Positions 33,596 to 45,783 of a stretch of DNA of 64,000 nucleotides are shown here, one piece after another. The position numbers and the translations under genes were made by a program. The first letter of the stretch is position 1. Each line of letters starts with the position of its first letter. The notes beneath the pieces are model-generated. The model had not been told where the DNA came from and made no database searches. It saw only the letters and a list, made by a program, of their open reading frames with translations. This DNA comes from Dermanyssus gallinae (lineage: Eukaryota; Arthropoda; Arachnida; Mesostigmata; Dermanyssidae). The stretch is from the NCBI GenBank assembly GCA_003439945.1, contig QVRM01000983.1:1-64000 (forward strand), read 5' to 3'.

Positions 33596-36500
33596 CTTAA
33601 CACAAGCAAAGTCAATCTCAAGTTTAGCTTAGATTCCTGCTCGTTCGTCTTATTGTTGCTTCTGTTATTAATGTTCGAATTATTATTAGAATGATCTCTA
33701 TCATTATTATGATGATGATAATCATTCATTTGCCGCGGGTGGTGTTAGTTAAGCATCAGCATTATTACTTTTCTCCGCTTGCTGCTGTTGTTGTTGTAGT
33801 CCTAAAGTTACTGCGCGGAATATTGTTCTTAATTCAAATTGTCGTTTTTGGTGTTGTTGCTAATCTTCTTTGTCGCTGTTTTTATGCACTTAATGTAAAT
33901 ACAGTAGTAGCCATGTAGTAATAACACGTTGGTACCTTGATACCGCTCTGTTCGTCACGACCGTCATAAAACAGAGTCGAAAATCAACAGAAAGATAACT
34001 ATACCCACAAGCTAATGGCTTACCGCGTTCTATACGTTGAATCAGAAAACAAGGCAAAGTGCTAGAGCCACTCTCTACGCATGTGAGATTGTAATAATTT
34101 TGTCCAACATGACCCGGTTGAAAAGAGACAATTTGGGTAAAGCATATAGTGCAGAGTAAGTGTGAGGGTTTTAGCCACAGTTACCTTTGCAAAATTAATT
34201 GCAGAATCACGGGTGTCCATGATTTTTTCTAAACGAGGTGTCAGCAGTTTGCACGGTCCGCACCATCTGTGTGTAAAAGAACAAATGGAAAGAAGCCTTA
34301 TCGTTAGTATGAAAAGAAGTGCCATCAGTAATGCGTATTTAGCAAAAAATTACCCACGTACTGCGATGAAGAAATCAAGCGTTAATGTAGTGTACCAATG
34401 TAGAGTAATACGCCAGGGACAGTCTTAGAGGTGTATAAGGTAGTTCAAATTAAACAAACCTGAGGTACTAATGGTACATAAATAAAGACGTTCAAAGAAG
34501 AAGTACATTAACATCTATTAGAAAATAAAGACATACAGTTGCAACAATTAAACAATAATATCGCAAAAGCAAATACGAAATAAACACTGAAAACGATCAA
34601 CCAATAAATAAACAGGAACGTCACCAGCCAAAGTTACAAGAATGCTGCTTACTCCTAATTGATGTAATACCATATCCGTAATCGAAAGTTACTAGTACCC
34701 CAAAAATGAAAAAGTAAAATGGTACAAAAATATATATACATATATTCTACAAAATCTAAACCTTTGACCTCAAATTACAAATAAGGGCAACATTAAAAAC
34801 AGTGCTGTGTGTCAAAATCACCCAATTATCTTCTTACCTTACTGAGTAAGGTAAGAAGAATAAAATTGCATACTTAACTTCCCAACTTGAACTTAGTTAA
34901 ATGATTAACTTTATTATTTTTATGAATTATCTTACGACAAAACCATTGACTTGCATTCGAAAGGTCGTGCGTTCAAATCCAAACCCGGGCACTCCTAAAT
35001 TGGTTTTATTGGCCTTTATTCTAAGTGAAATAAAGTAAACAATAATTAACCATGACGGGAACAATAACAAAACATTAATTAAATACTCCCTTCCTAAGCA
35101 AAGTTTGTAACGTCGTATTAGTAGGTTTTCTGCTTGCGTTCTTGTAAAAATTATTTTTTAACACAGGTCGTCACAGGTTGTTTTGATTACCCGGATGCCG
35201 CTAGAAAAATGATGTGGTGGCAGAAAATAATTAATTGTAGTCACCACGACAGTGCGAATTTATATAGCGCCAAATAATGGTTAGTATATTGTCCAAGTCT
35301 TTTACTTAACACAAAAAAACCTGATGTACAGCTGTGAACTAATTCTCTTCAAATTAGAGCAAGAAAAACAATTTGTCGCAAATAGATATTTTTCTCTCCT
35401 AATCTATGCACACATTTTGTCATCGACTGTTGATTTTTCCAGAAATTAGACACAACCGTCTCTCTCAAGAGACAATTTCTTTGGCAAAACTGGCATCTGC
35501 ATTTTGAGTAGGCGTATTGTAATTCACTGACAGATGTGCCAATAAAAAAAAATATATTTTTTTTGTTTAGAATTAAAGCATTTTTAAGGAGATTGTTTTG
35601 TTTTCTATACCATCCTACATATCTTACGGGATTAGAATCGTCATGCGGCAAATCTTCAATACACCGAGAGTCAGACATGCTGAAATCTCTAGGGTTTACC
35701 CAACAATCCTTGTGGCAGCATGGCCGCTGAATTTCAGCGATATGTGGTTCACCATCTACTCTTAATGAGCATGGCTCGAAGAAAATTCGATCAACAACGG
35801 GAATCGTTTGCAACAATCTCTTACTACCAATATAAGTACTCTTCTATACTACTTTTATCCCCATATTCGTTTATTGCGACAGTATCGGGTCTACAAACCA
35901 AAAGGTAGAAGCCCCATAAGTATTGCACACCCCAAAAGCACAACAGATAACAAAATAAGAAAACGGCGAGCAAGTCGATACCAAAAGCCCTATAAAAATC
36001 GAGCTGCGTACCGTACTTTTGTGTGTACAACTTCCAGTGAGGATTAAGTGTGCAAGAATGTTTCGAAGAACTTCGATTTACAATTGGAGATGAAGCCCCA
36101 TTGTTGGGGAGTGTGATTCGGTTGGTACCTTGTGATTTGTCACAGGCAGGAAAAGAAGCGCGAATCTTTTTGGCTAGCTCGTGAATCTCAGATCCTCACA
36201 TTAGGTACATTACCCCCCTCTGGACCTTCTAGTCACATCCCAGAGGTCGCAGTGGTCAGGCGTAAAAACGGCCCACAATAGTGAATCAAACGTGAAGTAA
36301 GAAATGTGAAACAACAATCGGCTGGCAACGTGATGATCGCCATCTTCTTCTCTAGGAGTAAAATTGTATCGATGGTCTTTTAAAGTTTTTGGGCTGACCC
36401 TCAGCCAAGATTTAACATCCACGGGACTGCTTTTCGCACTTCATAGACGGACCCCCATAAATACAAATGTGACACGGTGGGGCTCGAACCCGCGCACCTA

Positions 36501-36971
36501 TGTGTCTCCTCCGGTTGCGAGGCGCAGACGAATGCACCACGCCACCGAAATCAACAGCGATGGTCTGGAATTGTAAGAAGGTGATGCAGTGACAAGCGAT
36601 TGTTATACTGTAGAATGCCTGCCAGAAGTTTTCAGTGCGCTCTACAAGAAGAGCTCCAAAGCGTCTCTTAGGTGATGGTTCCTCCACCGCGACAACGCTG
36701 AAAACACAGCTGACAAGGCTAAAAACACAGAGGTGTTTCTCGTCGCATCTGGAGTTACACAGGGAAGCATTTTGCTTATTCATTTGGCCTGGCGCCGTGC
36801 GATTCCGTTCTATTTGCGAAAAAATATTGAGAGAAAAGCCTCCACGCGAGATAGAGCGGCACCCCGAAAAAGAGCCACTTTCACTCACGTAAAAGGCTTC
36901 GCGCTGACCACGCTCATTAGATGTTCAAAGGGAGAATGCCGTCTGGCTGAAAAGATCCCTGGCTGGGCGGA

Positions 36972-37027
<56 letters not shown>

Positions 37028-39483
37028 GTAGTTGCACTTTTCATTTGCTAAGATATAAAAGGTAACAATTGTCTGCTTTTGAAACGAAAACTTTACGTAT
37101 CCTCCAGGTGAGGGCGTGTCCAGTCTAGCATAGTTCCACGCACAGAGGCAGCGTTACCACGCTGAATGTCCAGCAAGTCTCTGGTGCAAGCGTTGGACAG
37201 CTCTAGTGTCCCCTGTCGAACGGTTTAGCGCCTTGCTGACTCGTTGAATTAGCTAGTACGTTTTCGGGCCAGGTTCCCCCAGTGTCTTAAATGCCAGCGG
37301 GCGGATAATGTAGGTAAATAATGCTGGCATACTTTCTGCACATATTAGCCTCTGCCAACGTAGAAACGTGGCCAGCATATTCCACTCCCGCACTGGCCTT
37401 CGGAGAGTCTAATGAATCAGCAACGGTTGTATCCCATACTAGCATGCAACCCATGTCGAAGGACGTAAATATCAGTTCATCCGGTCTCTTTCTATCATCC
37501 CTGCAATGGCCAGGAGACTCGAGAATAAAAGAAAAAAAACCGGCAGATCTTCAGAACCGGCTAAATGTCCCATTAAGTGCTGCCGGGCCGGGCTCGACGA
37601 TCTGAGCTGAGGGCACAAGGGAGGCCACGGTGTGCCTGTGGCCCCACTTGATCGCCGCATCTACGCTGAAGGGGAAATACGAGAGCTCCTCCCAGGCGTA
37701 TCCGGCAATAATTCAAACAGTGTCGTCTAGGAAAGTCCTAGTGTGTACTCGGAACAGCCTGCAATCAAGCACGGGTGCCTTTTGCGGAGACCGCCTATTT
37801 CCAGGCGCCACTGCCCGCAGAGACCGCCCGTAGCGTAGCCTTGTGGTTCGTACTGGGGGCTAACTCGAGCCTTCTCTTGAAGTGGGGTCGACCAGCCTTT
37901 CACGGGTCGTAGAGCAGCCTGTCGCAAGACTGACCAACGCAAAAACGGCATTCCTAGTCCACTTCAGGGTATGGGAAGCAGAGGCTGCAACCCGGCGTGG
38001 GGTAAGGTGTATACACAGAACAAAAACGTACATAAAGGGTCTTCTTGTTGAAGGCCGGGCTGCGAAGGTATAGTGGAGCAAAACCAAGTGTGACGATTGT
38101 GCGGGGCGTTTTAGTTCACGGTGTTCAGTAGGTGGTCTCCTCTGACACTGTAGAATTTAGCTTAACTAGAACGATCTGCGGGAGCTTGGGAGATGACTCG
38201 GGAGGTGTGAATTCTGATCTCGGTGCCGGCAGCAGTTGCAAAACCCAATTGATGAGGACCAATTATCGATAATATTGCAGCTTCGTTAATAGCGCACTCT
38301 ATTTTGGAAGCCAACTTCCGGGGTGCAACCGAGCAAGCGATTGAGCGAATAGAGCCGTCTTTTTTCTTGAGAGCAGATAGTCGTGCTCCGAATATAATAA
38401 ATTGGATGGCTACAGGGGGAGAGCCCCACCGGAGATTGTCTACAGCATTTGCCAATGCATCTGTCAGCCTGTCGGCGAAGGATCAAAAGACCCCGGACAG
38501 CAGGTTCTAAAAAAATCAAGACTCAAGGAAGCCATGGCCAGCTGCAGAGCTCCTGGGAAAGGACCTCACGGCATGACGCACTTCGTCGCAGGAGGTAGTG
38601 TATGGCAGCATTGTCGGGAGATGGGATGGCAAGCAAAGGCCTAATAGTCACCCTATTGAGGGGTACTTTACCCGCCTACGTTGAGAGATAGAGGCACCGC
38701 ATGGCGGTAACGCCAACATTACTTAGCCCATCTCGTATTTCGTACTCGTTAAAAAAAATTACGTTTACGCTTTGGACTCTTGCCCTGAAACTCGTCAAGG
38801 CGAGGCAAACAGCCGATATGGAAACTCCACCATGAACTCTCTGTTGCAAAAAAAACTATTGACAGCTTCCACGCTGCTAATCCATACGAGAATTCCACCG
38901 TTGTCACTTGATATCTTGCTGCGAGGTGAGGCGGCGTATGTCTCTCCGAAGGGGCGCAGTATTGAAACTTCCACGAAGTCACTGGAACTTGAATCGTCTG
39001 GTAGCTCTTGAGAGACTCCGACGCAATGTCGCTCTTCAGTTTCTCTAATTGACGCTGCTAGCGAGAAATTGCACTCTTGAGTCTGCGTGAGATTACCACA
39101 AAAAAACCATCTTCTGGGTGAGCCTCCAACCGGCAATCCACCTTCCGACGTGTCCATCGTCGCGCTAAAGGGATCGAGTCATCTACATTCCCAACGAAAG
39201 TAGTTGTTTATATGGGACCGTCTTCTCCGGACGGCCAATTAAATTCAGTAATTTCTCATTGAGCTTAAAATTTCTATAATTACACATTTTCAACAATTGA
39301 AACAATTAAGGGCACTTTGCAAAAAAGGCCATCGCCCGTGTCCGGCCCGCCACATGGCGCCACGTTGCCGACTACGCGCAAATTGCGCCGCAGCCTAAAT
39401 ATATCTAGGCTATACGGGGGCTACCTCCGATTAGCCTCATCCGAAATCGCAGCACTGCTACGGCCACAAATTTATTATTATTA

Positions 39484-39546
<63 letters not shown>

Positions 39547-40714
39547 TTATTATTATTATTACTATTGAGTGAGTATTTGCACTGAAGTTACCTTCCCAAA
39601 CGGTTGTTGTGACACAATTCCATTTAAATTTTTAATCGCCTTAAGTGATTAATTACATTGAAACGCCCAACCCCAAATTCTGAGATTACTGGAAGCTTAG
39701 TGTCGCAGGTACCGCTGCACAGGCTCCACCCGGTCGCCAGCGCAATAGGTCCCGATCTACTCGTGAAACACACTTGTTTTTTCAATCCATAATTCATACT
39801 GGACGTCCTTTCTGGTATGACTGTTATTCATAAGGTGCAAAGAGGCGGCCAACTATTACTGCGTAGAGGTGAGTTTTAAAAGCTAGCCGCATAGTAATAT
39901 TTGTATTTAATTCACTGACATTTAGGCATCGGACTTATTATTATTATTATTATTACTTTTATTATTATTATTATTTATTAGTAAGGTAATATAGACTCTA
40001 ATCATCATTAGAATGATTATTAGTCATGCTCAGAGCACAGATCTACTCTGTGCCCAATCGTAGCAAATACACAATGACGCCCGCGTAATTAAGGAGAACG
40101 TACATTTGCGGCTCAATCTGAGAGAAAAATGCGCCTATGTGTAGGACAATAAAATGACGCATTACCGTATGACGAGCATATACGTCGTACTCCCCCAAAA
40201 CCACACTGAGACATCATGACTTTCAATCTACGCTTGGTGATTAGAAGTCTTTCATGGCGCTGCAAACATCGCACGGTAACGTTGTTACGTTAAAGGGAAA
40301 TGGTGCTATTCGCAGCCGTGAGCCCGGCGTGGCGACGTTATTACTTACGGGCAAATAAACTCACTACGCGGATATGTCTTACAAACAAAGTACACAGCAC
40401 ACATTCAATAAATTGCGGTCGCTCAGATCGTGCGAATAACTAGCTACTCACGTCGCTTTGAAGTTCACCACGACAGGCTTGTCACTGTTGAGCACCCTCT
40501 CCTTGAAGTCCTTCTCATCCTGTATGGTGAACATTTCCTGCCGACAGGCCGAAAGCGATAAACCGCGCATTGACACTGATGAAAGCGACGGCGACGACCG
40601 TTGGAGAGATAGGAGAGACGTATTTGCCGTTCGCGCGCGTGCAGCAACGCTTGTTGCCGCTCGACCCATGGCGACGATTCCGTATCGAGCTGACATGACG
40701 GCGGCTACAATCAT
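33443..40714 (-). CDS. Trx2: Thioredoxin, mitochondrial (three coding exons)
   Basis: Mitochondrial thioredoxin reduces protein disulfides and feeds electrons from thioredoxin reductase to peroxiredoxins in the matrix. Exons are 40714-40452, 34266-34185 and 33595-33443. Both introns are GT-AG (CGAC|GTGAGT ... ACACAG|A and AAAG|GTAACT ... GTTAAG|GTGG), and the phases join without error. The predicted product is 165 residues, close to the 166 of human TXN2. Residues 1-60 form an Arg/Ser/Ala-rich targeting peptide. Then come KPVVVNFKATWCGPCK (the redox CxxC), AKVDIDDNAELA and the cis-proline segment AVPAILTF, ending DKLK. A second in-frame ATG at 40696 is an alternative start. Intron 1 is 6.2 kb and full of mobile elements; intron 2 is 589 bp. 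Confidence 0.95.
34185..34266 (-). CDS. Trx2: Trx2 exon 2 (WCGPC active site)
   Basis: 82 nt. It completes the Thr codon, then WCGPCKLLTPRLEK to INFAK. The acceptor is TTACACACAG and the donor AAG|GTAACT. Confidence 0.93.
34922..35075 (+). mobile_element. tRNA-derived SINE, family B (decayed copy)
   Basis: It lies in Trx2 intron 1. The head has TTGACTTGCATTCGAAAGGT and a B-box-like GCGTTCAAATCC. The body CACTCCTAAATTGGTTTTAT to ATTAACCATGACGGGAA matches the better copy at 53428-53619 (CACTCTTAAATTGGTC to AATCAGCCATGACATG). Confidence 0.7.
35565..35806 (-). mobile_element. SINE family A, 5'-truncated copy
   Basis: It lies in Trx2 intron 1. The minus strand matches the body and tail of 13390-13699 (GATCGAATTTTCTTCGAGCC, GCTGAAATTCAGCGGCCATG, GTATAGAAAACAAAAC), with TTTAATTC at the tail. 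The tRNA-like head is replaced by unrelated sequence after CGATTCCCGTTG. Confidence 0.8.
36200..36550 (-). mobile_element. tRNA-derived SINE candidate, family D
   Basis: It lies in Trx2 intron 1. The minus-strand head CGGTGGCGTGGTGCATTCGT ... GCGGGTTCGAGCCCCACCG pairs CGGTGG with CCACCG as an acceptor stem and carries a perfect B box (GGTTCGAGCCC). A long variable region, as in Ser/Leu tRNAs, lies before it. A unique body of about 270 bases follows. No second copy was found in the window, so a tRNA pseudogene with unrelated flank is the alternative. Confidence 0.6.
36972..37026. repeat. (ATT)n microsatellite
   Basis: A perfect TTA run of about 55 bp in Trx2 intron 1. Confidence 0.95.
37080..38560 (-). 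mobile_element. LINE reverse transcriptase remnant in Trx2 intron 1
   Basis: Minus-strand translation gives, in order, LSALKKKDGSIRSIACS, a KLASKIECA segment, HQLGFATAAGTEIRIHTSR (all about 38455-38165), VNSVRRDHLL near 38110-38140, a motif B relic QEDPLCTFLFC near 38040, and a long C-terminal region to about 37080. This KKDG-IRPIA type of RT differs from the RKAPG/FxDFxxAFD types elsewhere in the window, so it is a separate clade. Stops and shifts are frequent. The upstream open frame at 39157-38795 may belong to the same element but has no motif. Confidence 0.7.
39477..39560. repeat. (ATT)n microsatellite
   Basis: A TTA run of about 85 bp with two interruptions. A shorter run is at 39936-39975. 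Confidence 0.95.
40452..40714 (-). CDS. Trx2: Trx2 exon 1 (targeting peptide and first strands)
   Basis: Codes for the presequence and the first thioredoxin segment, ending VVVNFKA plus two bases of the Thr codon before WCGPC. The donor is GTGAGT. Confidence 0.93.
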
Positions 40715-41086
40715 CAGCTCAATTCACAGCTACAATTTCCGAAGTAGGACGGCTCGGGTAATGTTTGAATGCTTAGTCGAGGAAGTCCCAGAGGTGTTCG
40801 CTTCGCTCTTGTGTTCGCGCCGCTCGTGGTCTCCGCGCGCGCGAATACTCTGATCTGTCGGTCAATATTCCTTTATTCCTGCACTCACTATAGCATGGCC
40901 GGCACTAGGCTCAAGACTCACATTGTTGACATTCGAACACAGCTGCGCTCAGCAAACGAACGATCGGCTAGCAGACGACGCCAGAGCCGAGAGAAATGCC
41001 GGCATAGAAGCTTTCGGTGGGCAACTTTTGACGCCAAATGATAGCAGCATATGCAGTTGTAGTAGTTGTGGTGTTGCAGTGATGCT
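40715..41086. promoter_or_regulatory. Likely upstream region of Trx2
   Basis: This is sequence 5' of the Trx2 start codon and is more GC-rich than its surroundings. No TATA box, initiator or other specific element could be identified with confidence. Confidence 0.3.
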
Positions 41087-41310
41087 TTGGCGTAGCAATA
41101 ATGGCTTAGGCGGCTAACGATCGGTTTAAAAAACGGAGACGTTGCCGCACGTTGGATCGAATCCTACTTAGGTGGTATTACCTTTCTTCCATTTTCAGTA
41201 AAAGTACTTTCAGTAAAGTTCTCTTCATTTTCCGTGAATATTAACTCGGGTTGAACATTGCCCTGCTGCTACGTTCCTGTGCTGGCTAGATAAACATAAG
41301 TCTAAATAAT
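41087..41310 (+). mobile_element. tRNA-derived SINE, family C (copy 2)
   Basis: The head ATGGCTTAGGCGGCTAACGA, a GACGTTGCCGCAC segment and the B box TTGGATCGAATCCT align with the minus-strand copy at 32170-32371. The body shares CATTGCCCTGCTGCTA and CTG.GCTGG. Confidence 0.7.
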
Positions 41311-41591
41311 TTCAAAAGTTCAAAAAAGTTTAGAATAAACACGTCAAAGGTGGCCAAAAAGTTCTACAAAGTGGTTGCTAGCATAGGCAAAAAGGAGCCT
41401 GCCTTCATTGTCTTGACGTGGGCGACGGTGCGAACGTGAGCCATAGAAGGTTCATTTGGGCGGGTATCAGAAACAGGCATTTCTACAGCATTAAAAAACA
41501 TTGGCCCTCGCAGTAAGGTAATTCATTATATTTTTGATGACATTTAACAAAATTCGCAAATCTTAATAGGGATAAACAATGTGTCGAGCCA

Positions 41592-41592
<1 letters not shown>

Positions 41593-41622
<30 letters not shown>
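41593..41622. repeat. (AT)n microsatellite
   Basis: A perfect AT run of about 30 bp. Confidence 0.95.
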
Positions 41623-41623
<1 letters not shown>

Positions 41624-41694
41624 CATTATTCAGTACAGGCGACTCTGATAACGAAAGCTAATCGCATGACATTATGAAATATTCACCTATTTGC

Positions 41695-41827
<133 letters not shown>

Positions 41828-41982
41828 TATATCCTAAGCCGCTATCACATACTTAAGTACAGGCAACAAAAGTTAATGGTGTGCTCTTGTGGATAGCAAT
41901 TAGAACTACAGCTATTAATTTACAGTAAAATATTTCAGTCTATGTACATATGCGTATATACAAATATATTTCTGTTTTTATA

Positions 41983-41988
<6 letters not shown>

Positions 41989-42029
<41 letters not shown>
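41989..42029. repeat. (AT)n microsatellite
   Basis: A perfect AT run of about 40 bp. Confidence 0.95.
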
Positions 42030-42033
<4 letters not shown>

Positions 42034-43249
42034 GTTTAGGCAACACCCCGTAGGTACAGTGTCTATAAGAGAACATCGCTTGGACCGCTATGAGTAAAAT
42101 TACGCGGTAAAACTCCGGAGTAGGAATATCGAACGAAATTCCTCCACTAATTATATCTCGTGTCTGTTTGCGGAGAGCCTTCAAATTGCTTTTATCGGCG
42201 TGAATGGTCTGTTACGGGTAAAAGTAAGTCGGGCATATGATCAGATGCAAAACTCAGCAAATAATTGTTCATACTGTGGAATTTTATTTTTCCTACTTTT
42301 TTAAAGGAAACGAAAAATGCGAATAATGCAGGACTAAGGAATTTCAAGCAATGTCGAGAATAAAGTATACATTATTTTGCCATTTTAATTTCTTACATTT
42401 TACCTAACTCACCAAAAAGCTGACGTCCGTATACACATAGCTAATGCTTCGTTATCCAAAAACCTACTTCCGGGTTGCCGTGTAACAGGCATGTAAAAAC
42501 AGCATCTCCTTGAAGTATTGCTGTCCACTCGTCATCTTGATTCTACAATCGAGCCAAGGAAAGAAAAACTCGTGACTGGAGGCTAAGCCTGCTCCGGAAT
42601 ATCAACTGCTTAGTCTTTTCGGCTTACTTAGAGCAACTTGCTGGGTTTCGTCTTGGAATCTATACTTAACAGTTGCGAGATGACCTTCCAGTTCCGGCGC
42701 ACTTACCGGTAGCCGGAGGCAGTCTGAGCCTCCCCGAAACAGCTTCCCTTTCAGTCGCAGCGCACATTGCCTTCTTGTGTTCAGTGACTAGCGGCGTTGA
42801 GTCTATACTGGACTCTCCGGCTGTAGCGAACTGCGCTGGTTTACGCTGGAGCGGACTAAGCATTACGCCATTGCTTTCCGTAGGGCTCTCCCGGAGGCCC
42901 CTTCCCATCTGTGGGCGTGATCAAAATTGGCAAACGACGTTCGATTGAACGGCTTATGAAACTGAACAACTTCGAACGCTGACAAATCGAGGTTGCAAGT
43001 TGTTCCTCGCCGGGTGCAGGTGCATGGTTGCACGCCTTTCCGAGCCCTCAACTGCATACCCTTTTGGATGACGAGTCGCCACAAATATTGGTCGGGTTGG
43101 GAGCAGAGCTAGTCTCCCCTTGCCGATGCATATTCCACGATGTTGGAAAAATATTGGTCCTTGCTACAGGAGATGAGGGGGCGGGCGAGTATTTACTGCA
43201 ACGTTTGCCGTTAGAAGTTCAGAGGGGGAATGTTGTCTCGGTGAGAGGA

Positions 43250-43251
<2 letters not shown>
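42030..43251. other. No recognised gene
   Basis: Open frames at 42666-42948 on both strands show no recognisable domain. Confidence 0.4.

Positions 43252-43284
<33 letters not shown>
43252..43284. repeat. (AT)n microsatellite
   Basis: A perfect AT run about 90 bp before the transporter exon. Confidence 0.95.
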
Positions 43285-43287
<3 letters not shown>

Positions 43288-43373
43288 GATAGATATGCCA
43301 CTGCTGACATTGACTTAACCGTAACGTGACTACTACAATGCGCTATTATTTCTGCTGTCGTTGTGCTTTATAG

Positions 43374-43574
43374 ACTACAGAGTCGTAAGGAGAAGGCCAA
43401 CAAAGTGGCAACAATCCGACAGCACTACTATCCCGAAGGTGGCTGGGGTTGGGCTGTGTCGGGCTGCGCGCTGGTCGTCCACCTGCTCGCCGAAGGCACG
43501 CTGCTCTCGTTCGCGCAGCTGCTGTCTCAAGTACGCCTCAAGTGGAGCCATGTGCCTCTCGTCAACATTGGTGG
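43374..43574 (+). CDS. Internal exon of an SLC16-like monocarboxylate transporter
   Basis: The SLC16 family is made of 12-helix major-facilitator carriers that move monocarboxylates or related solutes across membranes. The exon is bounded by an acceptor (TTGTGCTTTATAG|A; an alternative is ACTACAG|AG seven bases later) and a strong donor (GGTGG|GTGAGT). It codes for a basic N-terminal stretch (SRKEKANKVATIRQH), then YYPEGGWGW, the family signature at the entry to helix 1, and a hydrophobic segment AVSGCALVVHLLAEGTLLSF. It ends KWSHVPLVNIG. GC content is high compared with the flanks. No upstream or downstream exon of the same gene was recognised, so introns must be long or the remaining exons are outside the window. 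Confidence 0.75.
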
Positions 43575-44400
43575 GTGAGTAAAGCACGAGTCGATCGAAT
43601 GGAGTTGAGAAACTCGACTCAAACTCGAGTTGTGAACTCACAGCCGATGAGGCTTCCGTTATCACTAATCGGTGCCGTGGTCAAATCACACTCTACAACG
43701 AACTAGTATTGCTTGCTGCTGACAATTCTGACCAGCCAGCGGCTAACAGAAAATCGTCACCTCGTGCACATGTCGCCACAGAACCTCACCGCGCCGGCAT
43801 CACCATCTACGCGGAGGTTGAGGTTATACATACCAATTTGTTTGTTCAATATGACACGAAAAATGATGAACTGTAAGGTAATACACTACAGTTAGCATAG
43901 GTTAGCCTTGTGAACGTTGTTCGCGTCCTTGCGTAAAGGTTGCTCCTGGTTTGCTGATCTTCACATATAGTCAATTAGTTAGCTTTGCAAGTCAGCACAA
44001 GCCCATACGCAGCATTAAATGATTAATTCAAATTTGATCAGTTGGTTTATTGCTCTACACTGTGCTAAGGAGAATACTACCACAAACGTAGAATTGAGTT
44101 TGCTCTATGGTGCATATATGTGCAGGTATTCATGTCATATGTCTGTAAAATAGACTGGAATAATAGTCTACGGCTAAATCTAGCCCGATGAGTTGTGGCT
44201 TCGATCTTGGCTCAACGCACAATGCATACATATCAAATAGTCAAATTAGGAGCATGTTTCTTAACGCCAAAGGGTAGCGCAAAAAGATTACAGTGTTATA
44301 TTTGCGCGATTTACCGTTTAGTGGGGCAACACGACAGCTAATATTCGTAGCATGTGTTGTTTGAATGACTCAGCATCACTAGGCGTTTTAAATAAATAAG

Positions 44401-44509
<109 letters not shown>

Positions 44510-45741
44510 TTTGTTTTTTTTTTGTAGAAATATTGTCAATATAGGACCGACATTTTTTTGGAGAGTGTTGCTGTTTTTGTCTAGTCGACATTGAGTAACA
44601 ATGTACCATTAATTGGTCGTAAGTCATTCAGGTCTAAAAAAGTGTATTGTACAATCTTCCGTTGTGACTCGCAGATTAGCGATTCACTGCGTTGCTCCAA
44701 CGTGGTCGTGGTCGCCGCACTGGATATATTTTTCTACCCGCATGGCCGGTTTGCTAACAGGGGGTGCTGTTCACCTTTAGGAAGTCGAATGACATGGTAA
44801 TTATTAGAACGACTACAAGCACCCCATACCAATAATAACCACTTTTCGGCTTTTTCACGCTACCTGCATGTATATTTGTCGTAGTACCCCGGACGCTCCT
44901 CGCGCGTAAGGGCACACACAACGAAAATCCATTAGTATATATATATATATATTATACATATATATAAAGTATCAAGTAATAACATTAAGAAATTGAACGT
45001 GATGTATATTCAGACACAACGTGCATACTTCTCTCTATTTGAAGGCCACCACGTTGAACACTCTGGACAGTTAATCAAACGTGTCTTTTCAGATTCAATT
45101 GTTCACGCCAATATTCAAGCAAGTCTGCGGCATTGGCTACTACGAAGCAGCCAATATACCGGATATACATTAAGTGCACTCTAAATTTGGGTATATATAT
45201 ATATATATATATGAAGTAGCAGAAAATACGAGTATTTTGTGAGACAAGTGTTATTCAGACGACCGATGCTAGCTTTCGCGTTCATGAAACGGACTAGAAT
45301 GCTCGAAAGGCAGGCACAGACACTCAGGCATTTAGTTGTGAGGAGCGACCATCGGGTTTCGATTTCTGGGTGATGTAGCAACTGGTGACGATTTTTTTCG
45401 ACAAGCTGACCTAACGCCTGAACGCCGTACGTTCATCGCAGGCGAATTTGTTTTCCGTTGGCTGCCGGGAGGACGCTGCTGCGTGCTGCGTCAGGGGGGT
45501 ACAGGAGAAAGGGCTGGGGCGCGGTATCGATGGTTGAAGATGGTCGACATTCTACCGTAGAATCGCTGATTTTCTGATCTACCACGCGAACAAGCACAAC
45601 GAGAGACAGCGAAGCCCTGATGCAACTAATCGGTGTGTTGTCGTACTAAACTAATTATGCTTTATTAGCACTCGATAAACGCCATCTTCACGCCACGGTT
45701 GTTCTTCACTACGGATACGCCAATAAGCTCGCAATTATAAC

Positions 45742-45743
<2 letters not shown>

Positions 45744-45779
<36 letters not shown>
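45744..45779. repeat. (AT)n microsatellite
   Basis: A perfect AT run of about 36 bp. Confidence 0.95.
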
Positions 45780-45783
<4 letters not shown>

